Source: Megaleporinus macrocephalus
Lineage: Eukaryota > Chordata > Actinopteri > Characiformes > Anostomidae
Reading direction: 5' to 3'
NCBI GenBank assembly: GCA_021613375.1
Contig: CM038708.1
Coordinates: 32,593,059 to 32,657,058 of the forward strand
DNA: 64,000 bases
Position 1 is the first letter of the stretch, and every line of letters starts with the position of its first letter. Made by a program: the position numbers and the translations under genes. The notes under the pieces are model-generated. The model saw nothing but the letters and a program-made list of their open reading frames with translations, ran no database searches and was not told the origin of the DNA. Positions 1 to 12,079 of this stretch are shown here, piece after piece.

Positions 1-911
1 ATTAATATAGTTATTATACTCATAGACATTAATATAGTTATTATACTCATAGACATTAATGCAGTTCTTATACTCATAGACATTAATATAGTTATTATAC
101 TCATAGATATTAATGCAGTTCTTATTCTCGTAGACATTAATACAATTATTATACTCATAGACATTAATGTAGATCTTATCCTCATAGACATTAATATAGT
201 TCTTATACTCATAGACATTAGTGCAGTTCTTATCCTTATAGACATTAATATAGTTATTATACTCATAGACATTAATATAGTTATTATACTCATAGACATT
301 AATGCAGTTATTATACTCATAGACATTAATATAGTTATTATACTCATATACATTAATGTCTTTCTTATCCCCATATACATTAATATAGTCCTGATCTCAT
401 AGACATTAATGTAAATCTTATCCTTATAGACATTAATGTAGATCTTATTCTCATAGACATTAATGTATTTCTTATCCCCATATACATTAATATAGTCCTG
501 ATCTCATAGACATTAATGTAGTTCTTATTCTTATAGACATTAATGTCTTTCTTATCCCCATATACATTAATATAGTCCTGATCCCATAGACATTAATGTA
601 GATCTTATTCTTATAGACATTAATGTAGTTCTTATTCTCATAGACATTAATGTATTTCTTATCCCCATATACATTGATATAGTCCTGATCTCATAGACAT
701 TAATGTAGTTCTTATTCTCATAGACATTAATATATTTCTTATTCTCATAGACATTAATGTAGATCTTTTCCTTATAGACATTAATGCATTTCTTATCCCC
801 ATATACATTAATGTAGTCCTGATCTCATAGACATTAATGTAGTTCTTATTCTCATAGACATTAGTGTAGTTCTTATTCTTATAGACATTAATGAAGTTCT
901 TATTCTTATAG
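1..911. repeat. 27-bp minisatellite, truncated by the window edge
   Basis: About 34 head-to-tail copies of a 26-27 bp AT-rich unit (CATTAATATAGTTATTATAC followed by TCATAGA, with variants). Variants carrying CCCCATATA recur at about 369, 477, 557, 663 and 797, at spacings of roughly 3, 4, 4 and 5 units, which implies amplification of multi-unit blocks. The left end lies outside the window, so the total size is unknown. A 107-codon minus-strand ORF inside the array is a by-product of the repeat. Confidence 0.95.
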
Positions 912-2653
912 GGTAGTCTAAGAGTGTTGGACAGAGAGCTATCTATCAATCTTCTCATTATCCATGCCCACAAAGTTATCATGCATGTCGGATCAACGTT
1001 TTTTAAGCTGTGTTTTATTATATGTATATCTTATATTTTTCATTCAGCTTTTATTTCAGCTTTGGATGTTTAAAATAAACCTGAATGTTTAGTATCACAC
1101 AAACATATTTAATATTTTACTCTCTCATCCCTGAGGCATAAATTCATAGTGTACTAAGAAAGATGTGGAAGCCTTTCTTCATGTCATTCTGCTTATTGAA
1201 GCATACTTTATTGTTGTGTGTGCATGCAGCTGGATGTAAATAGAGCTGAATTAGTTTTGGTGCATTCTAAAGAATACATAAATTAGGTCTGCTTTAATAA
1301 GACCAATAACCTTACAGAGAAAACAAAACAAGAGAGAGAGAGTAAGAGAGAGATGGGTGTAGGCTTCACCTTACAGAACCACCTTGCGCATGTTTGCTTT
1401 GTCAGTTACCGCAGCGTTTAGCCTGTCGGAGCACGTCACTTTCAAGTCATTCTTCACTACGTATTACTCTCAGGACTCTCATAAATCAGTACAATTGTCA
1501 CGTTATTCTGCCAGAGTTTTTTAAAGGGACAATTTAATTTGTAAACATAATTTGTCATTAAATGTTAAACACTTTATTTGGCAGTGTTAGGGTTTGTTTG
1601 GCTGCTTTATAGTCCTCATGGGACTGATTCAAACTAAACAGTCTGGGTCTAGACACTTTCTTCCCAGTCACCAAAATACCTGCCAAGAAGTTAAGAATGT
1701 ATTCACAAAGCAGGCTCCAACTTCTGGTCTGAAAATGCTTTGCACAAGATCACTGAGCATGGAACGAGGTCCCATGACTGGCTACATGTAAAACTCATTG
1801 TTGTTGAAGAGAAGGAGAAACAGACTGTGGGTTTAGAGTCGGCACTGATCAGATACCAGGTATCAGTATCATGCTGATAGCATCAGAAAATACTGGGTAT
1901 CTGAGGAGAAAAGAATGCATCTGATTTAATCCTGTTACAAATCTAGTCTGACGCACATGTTCACACTGTGTGAACTTACTGACCAATCAGTGATAGCATC
2001 TCCAGTAGCAGCTCAAACAGGGCTCCAACTGGCCTATAAAAATCCAAGCAATACGTGAAAGCTTTCATAAAGTCTCAGATCCTGAATAAAGTGATGAAGT
2101 TTTCCATGCTACTTCCATATTTCCCAAACCAGAATACTCTACCAAAGTCTCCATTTGAGCATTTCCACCAATTTGTTGGGTTTTTTTGTACAGTGCAAAT
2201 GAGCCAACAAAATTCCAAAGAAAATCACGCTGTGGCTATAATAGGGTTTTTTTTTGCAATAATTTTAAAGTTTGGTGAGTCAGATTGTTATTCATATCAT
2301 TATCGCTATTGGGAAAGGAAATGTGGTGCTGTGTCATCTCGATAAAGGACTGCGCAGAGTCATACCGTGTCTGGTAATTTGCATTGTCAGTAAACAATAT
2401 TAGCCTAATTGAAACAAGTTAAAAAATAACATTCACAACACAGTTACATGTCATAGCAGTTATAATTTATAAAGACATACTTTGTTCAGTGCTATAACAG
2501 TATCAGGTTATTACTGGTAAAGATTATTGCCATAATGTTTACTGTAACATTATGTTGTAACACGCCATGTGTTTGTTACGGTAACATGAAACTGTTATAT
2601 TACTGTACATAATCTGTCATGGCAACTTATGGCGGCATATTTCAGTATTCATA

Positions 2654-2655
<2 letters not shown>
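912..2655. other. Intronic sequence, nothing recognised
   Basis: AT-rich intron without exon-like ORFs or an element I can name. A short (AG)n run lies near 1331-1352, and a few runs of simple A/T sequence occur. The ORFs at 1594-1791 and 2055-2345 encode no recognisable protein. Confidence 0.6.
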
Positions 2656-2712
<57 letters not shown>

Positions 2713-2731
2713 TATTTATTTATTTATTTAT
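2656..2731. repeat. (AT)n then (TTTA)n compound microsatellite
   Basis: About 52 bp of pure alternating AT runs directly into five to six TTTA units and a T-tract. The length in the assembly is likely polymorphic or uncertain. Confidence 0.95.
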
Positions 2732-3283
2732 TTTTTTTCAGTTTTGGACTTATTTTTATAAATGCCTTTTCCCTTCAGACCAAAAGATAAGGCCCAACAT
2801 TCTTTACATTTAAAGTAAAGCATGTTGTATCTACTGTATAGTTATTAATTTGTTTTGTTCAAGTAAAGTGTTGCCACAAATTGTGTATCTGCTTGTAATT
2901 AATGTTACTACAAGTATACATTAAGATATATTAATATGTATGTGTTCATGTGATTGTCTTCATATGCAGGAGATTTTTATTTATGGTAGAGGCATGAATA
3001 TGAGCTGCCAGTGAGGTTGCTGAGTTTGTCTAAGAACTGGTATAACAGTGTTAAATGTACAGGATGTCTTTATTACTTACAGCAGTGGCTTTTACTGCAT
3101 ATATCAATAATTTATTAAAGAAAAACATGAGAACATTTGGGGGGAAAACTTTGCTTTCTGTGTTTGTTTGAGGTTGGCAGATGAGTTGGCAGCAGCCACA
3201 GGAGTAATATTTTCCCATCCTCCTTTGCCCACAGCAGTCAACGCTTCAGGTTTTATCTGATCTCTTTAGCAGAGCATGCCATG

Positions 3284-3287
<4 letters not shown>

Positions 3288-3353
<66 letters not shown>
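3288..3353. repeat. (GT)n(GA)n compound microsatellite
   Basis: About 46 bp of GT dinucleotides followed by about 19 bp of GA, with a clean junction near 3334. Confidence 0.95.
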
Positions 3354-3354
<1 letters not shown>

Positions 3355-5750
3355 CAAAGTGACCTCAATCCAAAAACACAGCTCTGGTATCAGCCACCAG
3401 CTCACCAGGTCATTTTAAAATACCTCAGTATTTCAGTGTCAGTGCGGTGTTACTGTCTATTTGCGGTATGTTAAGCATAACATAAGTCTATGTATTCAGC
3501 TGTTGGTGCTCTGTTACCCATTCAGAATTAAGCAGATGTACAAGACCCATTATACAGGATGGTTCTGACCGCACAGTCTAAAAGGTTGAGAAGATGCCAA
3601 TACAATGATATTTATCATGTTTGTGGTATATTATTCCACAGTATGTCACCATATGCTCTCCTAAGTATATCATGAGTATCATCATTATTTATAAAACACT
3701 GAACAACTGCATGTTTTATTACAATATGTCTGTTTTTTCCTGTCTGTTTCAGCAAAAAGAAAAAATATGACAAATTATGTACTGTGAAAAATATCCTGAG
3801 TTATTGTCAAATTATATTGTGGCCATATCACCCCAGTGAGACGGTAGAACCGTATCCTGGCAAGTACGAATACTCAACTTAGTGCTGATTATATGCATGA
3901 ATGTCCGTTCCAAGCACAAATAATGGATTTGGGATTAATAAAGCTGATACCTGATCCATTATAATGTCATTAAAATTAATCAGTAACGCTCAGGATAGAA
4001 ATATGCTTCATATTATCTGTTAAAAATGTGTTGAACTTTGAGCATTTATGTTTGTCTGAATATGGCTTGGTCTCTTGAGCCGATGCTGATAGACCCCTCA
4101 GGACCTATTAAGAACTACAACCTCCCACCGAGAAGTGTTTTCACAGTAACTGTAAATTTATTACTGATTGCATTGCATGATTTATAATGAAACAGCAAAC
4201 AATTGGTTCCTCTTTTTTTAAACAATCTCCTCATAAGTGTTTATTAGCTCAGGGCTAACACATTACTTTATGGCTAGAGCATTATAATAATATTGTGTTG
4301 GTGTAGAAGACTTGCATATATGGGCAAATGTTCTTTTAATGAAGAACCACTTCAACAAGCAGCGAGAAATGCCCATCCCAGCGCTACTGAACCACAGGGA
4401 GAATACCGAGAAGATCAGCTCTAACCATAGGCCTTCACTCCACTGTCCCATGCTGAGTAACCCACAGCATAACATTATAAAACACAGTCAACATATAAAT
4501 ACATCTTAAACCAAAAAACAACATTAACAATACAGAAACAGTGAAAAACAGCAGCTACAGTGCTGCGTCTTCTGAGAGCCACTTTGCTTGTGGTGGCGTG
4601 TGGTGGACAGCGTGATATATTGTATTGCTAGAGTGCTGTAATAATAATTACATAATTACATAATAACTTGAGACTTTCTTTTTACAAAAGGTTATAAGCC
4701 TAACATTTTTTCTGCTCTAGTTAAAAATGTTCTGAGCCAAGTCACCACTGTATCTCATTTCCCTGCTTTGTGAATCATTACACGCCTACAGAATATACAA
4801 GCAGTACAAACTAAACCATACTGACTAAGTAAGCAAAGAATAAGCTTAGTTTTTGGTTAGTAGTTTTAAATATCAATGCCCTTCACTAATCAGAGCAATT
4901 AGGCCCCAGTATTGTTCTTAGTTACAGCCTGTAGCATATCTGGAAGTAGATGTCTGAGCTGTACTAAAACCAGCTCTTTCCAGTTATCTGGCACAAACTT
5001 TCGACTTTTGGACTGAGAACTGCTCTGAGAACTGTTGTGTGTGCTGCTCTCAATGGCTTTTCTGTCTCCTCAATTTTTCCAATGTGAAACTCAAAACAGA
5101 CTCCTTTAATAAGTTGCAGATTTTTCAGAAATGTTGAATAAGTCCTCGTAGGTATGGAATGTGCTCTAACAGCCAGAGGTGGAGGTCAGTGAATTGGAGA
5201 AACGCCTTTCTTTGCTGCACTAATAGGGCAATGCTGGAGTCTCTTTCCAATCTGATATCATCCACATGACCAGCCGTGTGACCAGCAGCTAGCCAACAGT
5301 ATGCAACAGTGTGACCACAGCTGGACCTGCACAAAGACATGACTGGACCCCTGAAAAATTCTGTTGAATGGCTCTCCCTCTTCTACCTAAAGCCTCAGGC
5401 GTGCGGGCGGCACAGACAGAGACCGTAGCAGCAAATTCTAGCAGTTGTGAATGTGGTTTATATTATTGGACTCTCATTACTGGACTCTCTGCCCATTTCT
5501 CAACCCAGATTTTCTGAAGACTGCTTCGCAACAACGCCTGTTTTCTGGTCAAGTTTGACTTGATTCTCACAGAATGTACATATCAACCAAAAAGCATGTA
5601 TTTAGGAAAAAATCTGGTTATGTTCTTCTTTGGCCGGGCTGTGATTTTTTATGTCACAAATATTTTTTCTGACAGCTGGAAAGACTGGGGCATTAAAAAA
5701 AAATACTTTAAACTATGAATATCCAAAATAGTTCAGCACCAATTTACATT
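3354..5750. other. Intronic sequence, nothing firmly recognised
   Basis: No exon-like ORF, tandem array or transposon end was identified. The two overlapping ORFs at 4263-4509, one on each strand, are unsupported. Short AT-rich blocks probably include old, unrecognisable repeat fragments. Confidence 0.5.
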
Positions 5751-6066
5751 AGGTCAGTAGGTCTCTCTGTTTATGTTCCAACAGGAGATCTTAGATCTGC
5801 AGATACTGACCTTCTGCACGTACCTTTAGTAAAATACAGAAAATATGGAGAGACTCTTTCAGTTATTCTGATTCTAAACTGCAGAACTTAATAACTTAAT
5901 TCCAATTTTCATTAGACAGCAAAGCTCAGTGCTCACTTTTAAGAAACAATTAAAAACATTTCTCTAAGTTAGCGTTAACTTCATAGTGCCAAAGTCGAAC
6001 TTAATTAAGTTTGTTATTACTGAAGAAAACTGTCTGTAAAACACTTTGAGCTGCCTATAAATAAAG

Positions 6067-6103
<37 letters not shown>
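5750..6103 (+). mobile_element. 3' end of a non-LTR retrotransposon (LINE) with (ATT)n tail
   Basis: The segment around 5780-5890 can be read as the decayed C-terminus of a LINE reverse-transcriptase ORF (L-R-S-A-D-T-D-L-L-H-V-P-L-V-K, matching the common R-S-A-D-x-x-L-L-x-V-P-R motif). It is followed by K-Q-L-K-T-F-L-like sequence, the typical phrase CACTTTGAGCTGCC with ATAAATAAAGATT, and an (ATT)n tail at 6067-6103. This order is the usual 3' end of teleost LINEs. Family assignment (L2- or Rex-like) is uncertain, and the copy is 5'-truncated and dead. Confidence 0.7.
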
Positions 6104-6105
<2 letters not shown>

Positions 6106-7539
6106 ATTGTTATTAAAGGACAACTTTAATACATTTGTTTTCATCATTTCATACACGGCAATGTTATATTATTGACAGACTAATAATGTTCCCTCTATAG
6201 TTAAACATGCAACTACAACATTTTTCTTAAATAGAACTCTGACATTTAAGACGTGTGGGCCTTAATACAATATCCACATCCAATTCTAATAAACTATGAC
6301 TTATAAATCTAAAGAGGGAATGTTGTGCTTAGTATAAACAACCAAACAATCAAGCAAAACCTCTCTACCAGGAGGCCACTACTGTCGTACTGTGATGATG
6401 TTGTATGTTAGCTGTGGATGTCATGGCTCTTTGTGATGTCACGCCAGCTACAGCTGGAAATACTGAATGCTATATTAGAGTTAAATGAGATATGTAGCTC
6501 ACTGTTTCTCACTCAGTGGACAAGAAAGAGTGACCATTTCATGCGGCAACAAAGGTGTCAGCCTACTCCCTGTCTGAATATATGAATAGTAACATATTTG
6601 AATGCTATCAGACATGTACACCATACTGGGGCCTACATGTCTTAACAGTCAGGGTTCACTTTAAGTTCTCACAATATCAACAATATGCTCATAAAATGTC
6701 CATAATGATAAATATTGTCTCCTGGCTCAATTAAAATGTCCATGCTAGAAACTGTGCACTCCTGTTCTGCATGCAGCTACTGTACCAAACCCAGCTAACT
6801 TAACAACAGTCAAAACACACAGCAGATATTACTAGGTTTTATTTTTTGTTTTACAGTTTTTTTAGATATTTAGACTCCTAAAATGCACAGTGCTGTCAGA
6901 AGTTGTCCATTTAGAGCATAATTAGGACTGGATTAGAATCTGGCTTAATATAGCTGATACCCGACCCATCAAACCGTATCTGACTCATGCCTAATACTCA
7001 AAGGAACAGTGCTGTTGTCCACTGCTGTGGTTTTAAGCGGTTTTAAGGTTTTCAGTTTAGTACAACAATGGCTGGCATAGCATCACTGATCTAATATGGA
7101 GTGATGTTGGTTATCATAAAAATCTGATACCTGTGCTAGTACTTCAAAGGTTTAGACCTGTTTTATGCCAAAAATGTGTCTCAAAAAATAAAGATACTTG
7201 TTTTTTGGGCAGCAATGATATATAGACACAGAGGCTCTGATTGTGAATTAACCTAAGCTTAATAATGAGATTGAGAGTTGACATTTTTACATTTATTTTA
7301 TTTGTTTATATTCATAGATATTGCACGTTTTGCTTAAATTTTACTTTTTTTAAAGAATTTATTGTTTTTTATTTGTTTGGGAAAATGACAGATACCATCA
7401 ACAAGCACTGCTCTCTTTTAGAGAAAAATTGACAAGAATGACAAGAAATGATCTAACAAAAACTAAATTAAATATAAAAAAGAGGCTGTTTTAATATATG
7501 CTTTGCAATTCTATATTGAAAATGTGTTGTGATATAGTA
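6104..7539. other. Intronic sequence, nothing recognised
   Basis: AT-rich intron with no exon-like ORF, tandem array or clear element boundary. Confidence 0.5.
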
Positions 7540-7935
7540 CACCCCCTTATGACATTTGCATAACACCCCTACTATCACACAGCCCATGTTTGACTATGCA
7601 AATATTCATATTACCATCCCTTATACATATGAAATCATAGCATTAGTCTTCATTTGCTCATATTTATGATACTGTATACAAATAAATATGTATTTATGGG
7701 GGCTTTATCACATACACACAGAAATTTGGCAAGAATGTGTGCCTCTCAGTGTGCGTCGGTGGGTCGTTTCTATGCTAATTTAATCACTGAAATGTAATTG
7801 ACTGTAATGAACAGGCTTTTGTGTTCTATACCCCGGCTGACTCTAATGAGATGTGCAGGGAATTAAGTCTGACAGGCTAATTATGAATAATTTATGCATT
7901 TCATTACCCAGCAGACTTTGTTGCCCTGCGCCCTT
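7540..7935. promoter_or_regulatory. Candidate conserved non-coding block
   Basis: Non-repetitive sequence dense in homeodomain/POU-like words: ATTTGCAT and ATGCAAAT near 7553-7602, several TAATTA/TAATT motifs, and TTATGCATTTCATTA around 7895. It looks like the developmental enhancers that often lie in long introns, but only word content supports this, with no alignment. Confidence 0.25.
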
Positions 7936-9178
7936 CACAGAGAGGTCAGAGTTCGTGTGAGTGTGAAATAGAGGCACAAATAGCGTGCAACAAGTGGGCC
8001 TTGAACTTCTCATCTAGTCTAATGTCTAATGTCTAAAATTAAGGTCACCAAACAGAAACAAAAATCTGAACCAGTCATTGTGAGATCATGTGATTGTGTG
8101 TTTGTGTATCTTAACCCAGTTCAACAGTACATTTCTGGATTATCCGGCTACATCCCTTGAGTAATGTTAAGTAATTAGCTGGCTTGGCTGTTCTTGTTCT
8201 GCTTGATCTTTGAATCCTTTCGTAATCAGCTAGATCCCACAGCTTCGAAGCGAGAAACACTTACGATTGCATGAAGCGTAAGCCTGAGCACAATCAGCTT
8301 GCTTGAGTTCGTTCCCCACAGTTAGCTCACTTCTGTCCTTTTATTGGATTTTATTAGCAGGTTTTATTACACGTACAGTAGACATGCACTAATCAAGATT
8401 TTAAATTGATTCTGATTCTGAACTGATTCTGATTTCTTCACAGCCAAATTGGCTATATCCTTTTTTTAACCTGCACCTCACATTGTGTGGACTAAATGTA
8501 CATACACCAGCACATTTGCAGTGCCTTCTGTAGCCCAAGAGGGTAACATAGGCTCTTTTAACAAGCTAAATTGAAATTCTTAAAAATTACTTTCCTCTTT
8601 TAATGAAAGAATGCTCACAGTGAGTATAATTATGCCTCGACATTTTGGTGAACACAGCAGGAGCGCACATGTTCACCTGACATTACATAAAACCTGTTCG
8701 GACCACTAGTTTCCATATTAACTCCATTAATCTCTGGATATTTGCACAGGAGTCCAATACTGTTAGTCCAGAGGATACTTTTATTTCTCAAATGTTGCTC
8801 CTGGATGGCTCAGGACACATACTGGAGATTTTCACTGTGTTTCATTTGTGCATCATATTTGTCGCAGATGTTTCTCCTAAATGTCTTCTGATTTGCTAAA
8901 GGTTTAACAGCTTTATACAATAGAAGAAACATGTGTGAGACTACTAAGGCCTTTATCTGAGCAGCAGGAGACTTGTCTTATGTTGTCTTTCTGTCTGATC
9001 TCATTGTTGTGTGGGAGAAACTACAGAGATATTAAGGAGATCACTGTTTTGTAGTTTTCTTTTTTATGGGTTAGCTTGCTTGCATTGCTTTTGTCATGGT
9101 CTGCCATGACTGCTGAAAATATACAGGGCTTTTCTGTCACCTGAACTGTTTCTGTAGGTCTGACAGAAATGCTAGAAA

Positions 9179-9180
<2 letters not shown>
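7936..9180. other. Intronic sequence, nothing recognised
   Basis: No coding or repeat structure identified. Confidence 0.5.

Positions 9181-9211
<31 letters not shown>
9181..9211. repeat. 31-base poly(C) run
   Basis: An uninterrupted run of 31 cytosines. Such a homopolymer is rare in fish introns, and its length is prone to sequencing error. On the minus strand it yields a spurious poly-glycine ORF. Confidence 0.98.
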
Positions 9212-9867
9212 ACTCCTTGTTACTTCCCTGACGTTTCTTCTGCATAACTCCACTGTGGTGTCAGAAGTGGGATGTAGAGTCAGGGAAGGCCATCAACACA
9301 TTTATTACCGGAAGTAAGTGAATAGAAAATCAAGATTGGGAAGGAGGAATATGTTTTCAGTGGAAATTAAGTTTGCATTTAAAGTGTAGCTTAAATGTAT
9401 CTGTTTTTCAGTGTGGAGTCATAATCAGACTGCTAGTATAAACAGATGTAGAAATCTAGACCTCCAGCATAAAGTATGATATGGAGGACAGAAATCTCAG
9501 TGGTTCACCTCACATTTGGCAAAGAGCTTGTGTGCGTTCAGAGCCAGGACAAGGTGTATGATAAGTGTGTGTGTATTGATTATATGTCGAGGTGATGGTG
9601 TTAGCACAGAAGGATTTGCTCTATCGATTGTGGCAAACAGGAACTGTTGCCAATGTGATGTGCATCTGAAAGAGCTTTCTGTGTGTGTGTGTGTCTGTGT
9701 GTTTATTTGTATCTGTCTAATGACAATCTTTATATGTACATAAGTATATGATGTAGTCTGAGGAGTAGAGCTGACTGCTGGAGGCTGTGACCTGCTTTGG
9801 GAACTTCTAGGCCGAGTTGTAGTCTCCATGATCCACATGAAGATGCCCAATAGTTCTTTCATTAAGC

Positions 9868-9962
9868 TCACATAACATCACACGTAACTCACATAACATC
9901 ACACGTAACTCACATAACATCACACGTAATTCACATAACATCACACGTAACTCACATAACAC
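9868..9962. repeat. 21-bp tandem repeat, about 4.5 copies
   Basis: Copies of CATAACATCACACGTAACTCA run head to tail with period 21 and a single C/T variant in one copy. The near identity suggests recent expansion. Confidence 0.93.
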
Positions 9963-10002
9963 CATCACTCTTTCTTGCCTGACTGCATAAATGTAACATT
10001 AA

Positions 10003-10599
10003 TAGATTGTTAGAGATGGACCGATCAGCGCTTTTGAGGCCGATTCCGTTCGCCGATTACCTTTCAGCACGATCGGCCGATAGAGAAGGGGGTTTACGAC
10101 ACGGCAGGGCTACATGTAGTCTTTAGCGCAAGCAAGTCATGATACATGGTCGAAACTGGTTTATTGCCATTTTTAAGGAGCTCATGTGAAACATTTTTAA
10201 CAAAATTATCAGTACATAAACAAAGTAAATTAAACAAATATCCCCAATACAATATCATAAAATTTAGATCCTTAATTTAAAACTAAAAAAGCAAATTAAA
10301 TAAATGCAGTAAAAAATGCAGTCATTAAACACAGACTCTGTTATTTTAAATGACAGTCTGTAATCATTAAATGTAGATCTTGAATTGTTGCTGCTGTACT
10401 GTTCGTACCGGTCAGATCTTGTCTGCATGGTGTTCTGAGTTGTTTGTTTTGTGCTAGGCTCATTTGTTTAACGCCATCCATCGGCTCTCGGGATCGGATA
10501 AATTGGAGAAATATCGGCCGATCACTGATCACCTATTTTGATTAAAAATCGACCAATACCGATACATAGCCAAACGATCCTTCCATCTCTATAGATTAT
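10003..10599. mobile_element. hAT-type MITE with 8-bp target-site duplication
   Basis: The element at 10011-10591 (581 bp) has terminal inverted repeats TAGAGATGGACCGATC and GATCCTTCCATCTCTA. It is flanked by TAGATTGT (10003-10010) and TAGATTAT (10592-10599), an 8-bp duplication with one mismatch. Inside each end is the ATCGGCCGAT sequence seen in such fish elements. It has no transposase ORF, so it is non-autonomous. hAT is assigned from the 8-bp duplication and TIR style. Confidence 0.85.
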
Positions 10600-11698
10600 A
10601 GGTATAAAGGTGGCTTTTTTTAAAGGTGATGTTTTTTTCTGATTTAAACATTGAACTAACATTATAAGCATGCAGAATGAATAAGTCTAATCTAGTAAAA
10701 AGCCTAATAAAGGGAGACAGACATGTGGAGCTGTGCAGCTACAGACAGAATGCTACAGTAATTCAGTTAACACTGTGAAACTAAAGTAACTACAAAGAGC
10801 AAGTTTCTGAACAAACCTTTTACTGGTCAAAGCCAGTTCTGCTTACTGCTTCCATGATGCCTCAAACGGTAAAGCACTTACAAAACACCATTGATTTGTT
10901 TTGGGTAGGTGCTATGGTGGTGCTTAGAGGTTGCAATGATGTTGCAGGGTATTGCTTGATAGAGTTATGTGTTGCTAAGGTGTATGGTTTCCCATAGGGG
11001 TGTAAGAAAATATCATTATATATGTGTATCACAGTATTAGATTTTGTGGTTTAGTTTTGATGCTCAAAAACAGAACAAACATTTTTAATTTGGAGGTCAC
11101 ATGCAAAGATTTGTGCCAGACAGCAGCTCATGTTGTGTTGTGTTTAAATCCCTGACCCACCATTTTGCACTCCAGTGTAAACAAGCAGTGTAAGAGTGCT
11201 CTGCTAAAGTTAGCGTTAGCAAACCTAGCTTCATCATTTTTGTACTATGACAGTTTTCCTAAAATTTGTTTTTAGCACAATCATATATATTACCTCATTT
11301 ACAGTATTGCAACATATTGAAATATATGGAGTCGTAGCCTCTGTGTCACAATATGTATTATTTCATCGGGTTCTTTCCAAAGTGTGTTGGAATAAGAGGT
11401 AGAGGTAGAATCCTGTGCAAACAAATTAGAGCAAGCCCAGAATATAAGGGTTTTACTGGTGATTTTAAAAAGAGACCCTACAAAGAATATTTGACTGTAG
11501 AATAATAATCTGAAGAGCATTATGTCTGCTGTTTTAATCCAACATAATAAGTCAACATTAAATATTGCAATTTAGGATGCTGATGCAGTGATTTAGTATT
11601 CTATGCTAAATATGATGTTAAAATAGGGTAAAAAAAAATTGTCACTATTCCATTTGCGTCCCTGTGGTTCCCCACATGACATGTGATGGGGCACTTAT
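10600..11698. other. Intronic sequence, nothing recognised
   Basis: No exon-like ORF, tandem array or clear transposon end was seen. Confidence 0.5.
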
Positions 11699-12018
11699 TA
11701 GGGCTATGTTTTGACAAGAACCTGACGATACAATACATATGTATCGTGATACAGCGGGCACAATTCAATATATCACAATATACTGCGATACTGCAGGCAA
11801 AGTGATATACAGAGATTTTTCAGATCTTACTATTAAAACACACCACTATATGAACAGGTTTGCCAATACTTGCAATAGCATTGCGCCCTTGTGCTGCTTG
11901 TTAATGTTGGAGCGCAGCTGAAAATGGCCATGGCCACGGAATCTGTGTATTGATACTCTGTTTTTGTGAATCGATACAGTATCACAAAACATAATATACC
12001 AATTTTCTTACAGCCCTA
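11699..12018. mobile_element. hAT-type MITE (TAGGGCT family), older copy
   Basis: 320 bp starting TAGGGCTATG and ending ACAGCCCTA, containing ACAAGAACCTG, CGATACAATAC and an ATCGATACAGTATCAC block near the right end. It is the same family as the copy at 34807-35189. The flanking 8-mers GCACTTAT and GTCATTAT match at only 5 of 8 positions, consistent with an old insertion. There is no coding capacity. Confidence 0.8.
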
Positions 12019-12079
12019 GTCATTATTTAGATGGATTTGACATCTAAATACAATATGGGTGGTCTTGCTAACAGTTAAA

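Noticed and set aside
659..982. 107-codon minus-strand ORF
   Set aside because: Lies almost wholly inside the 27-bp minisatellite.
9021..9245. Poly-glycine ORF
   Set aside because: Minus-strand reading of the poly(C) run.
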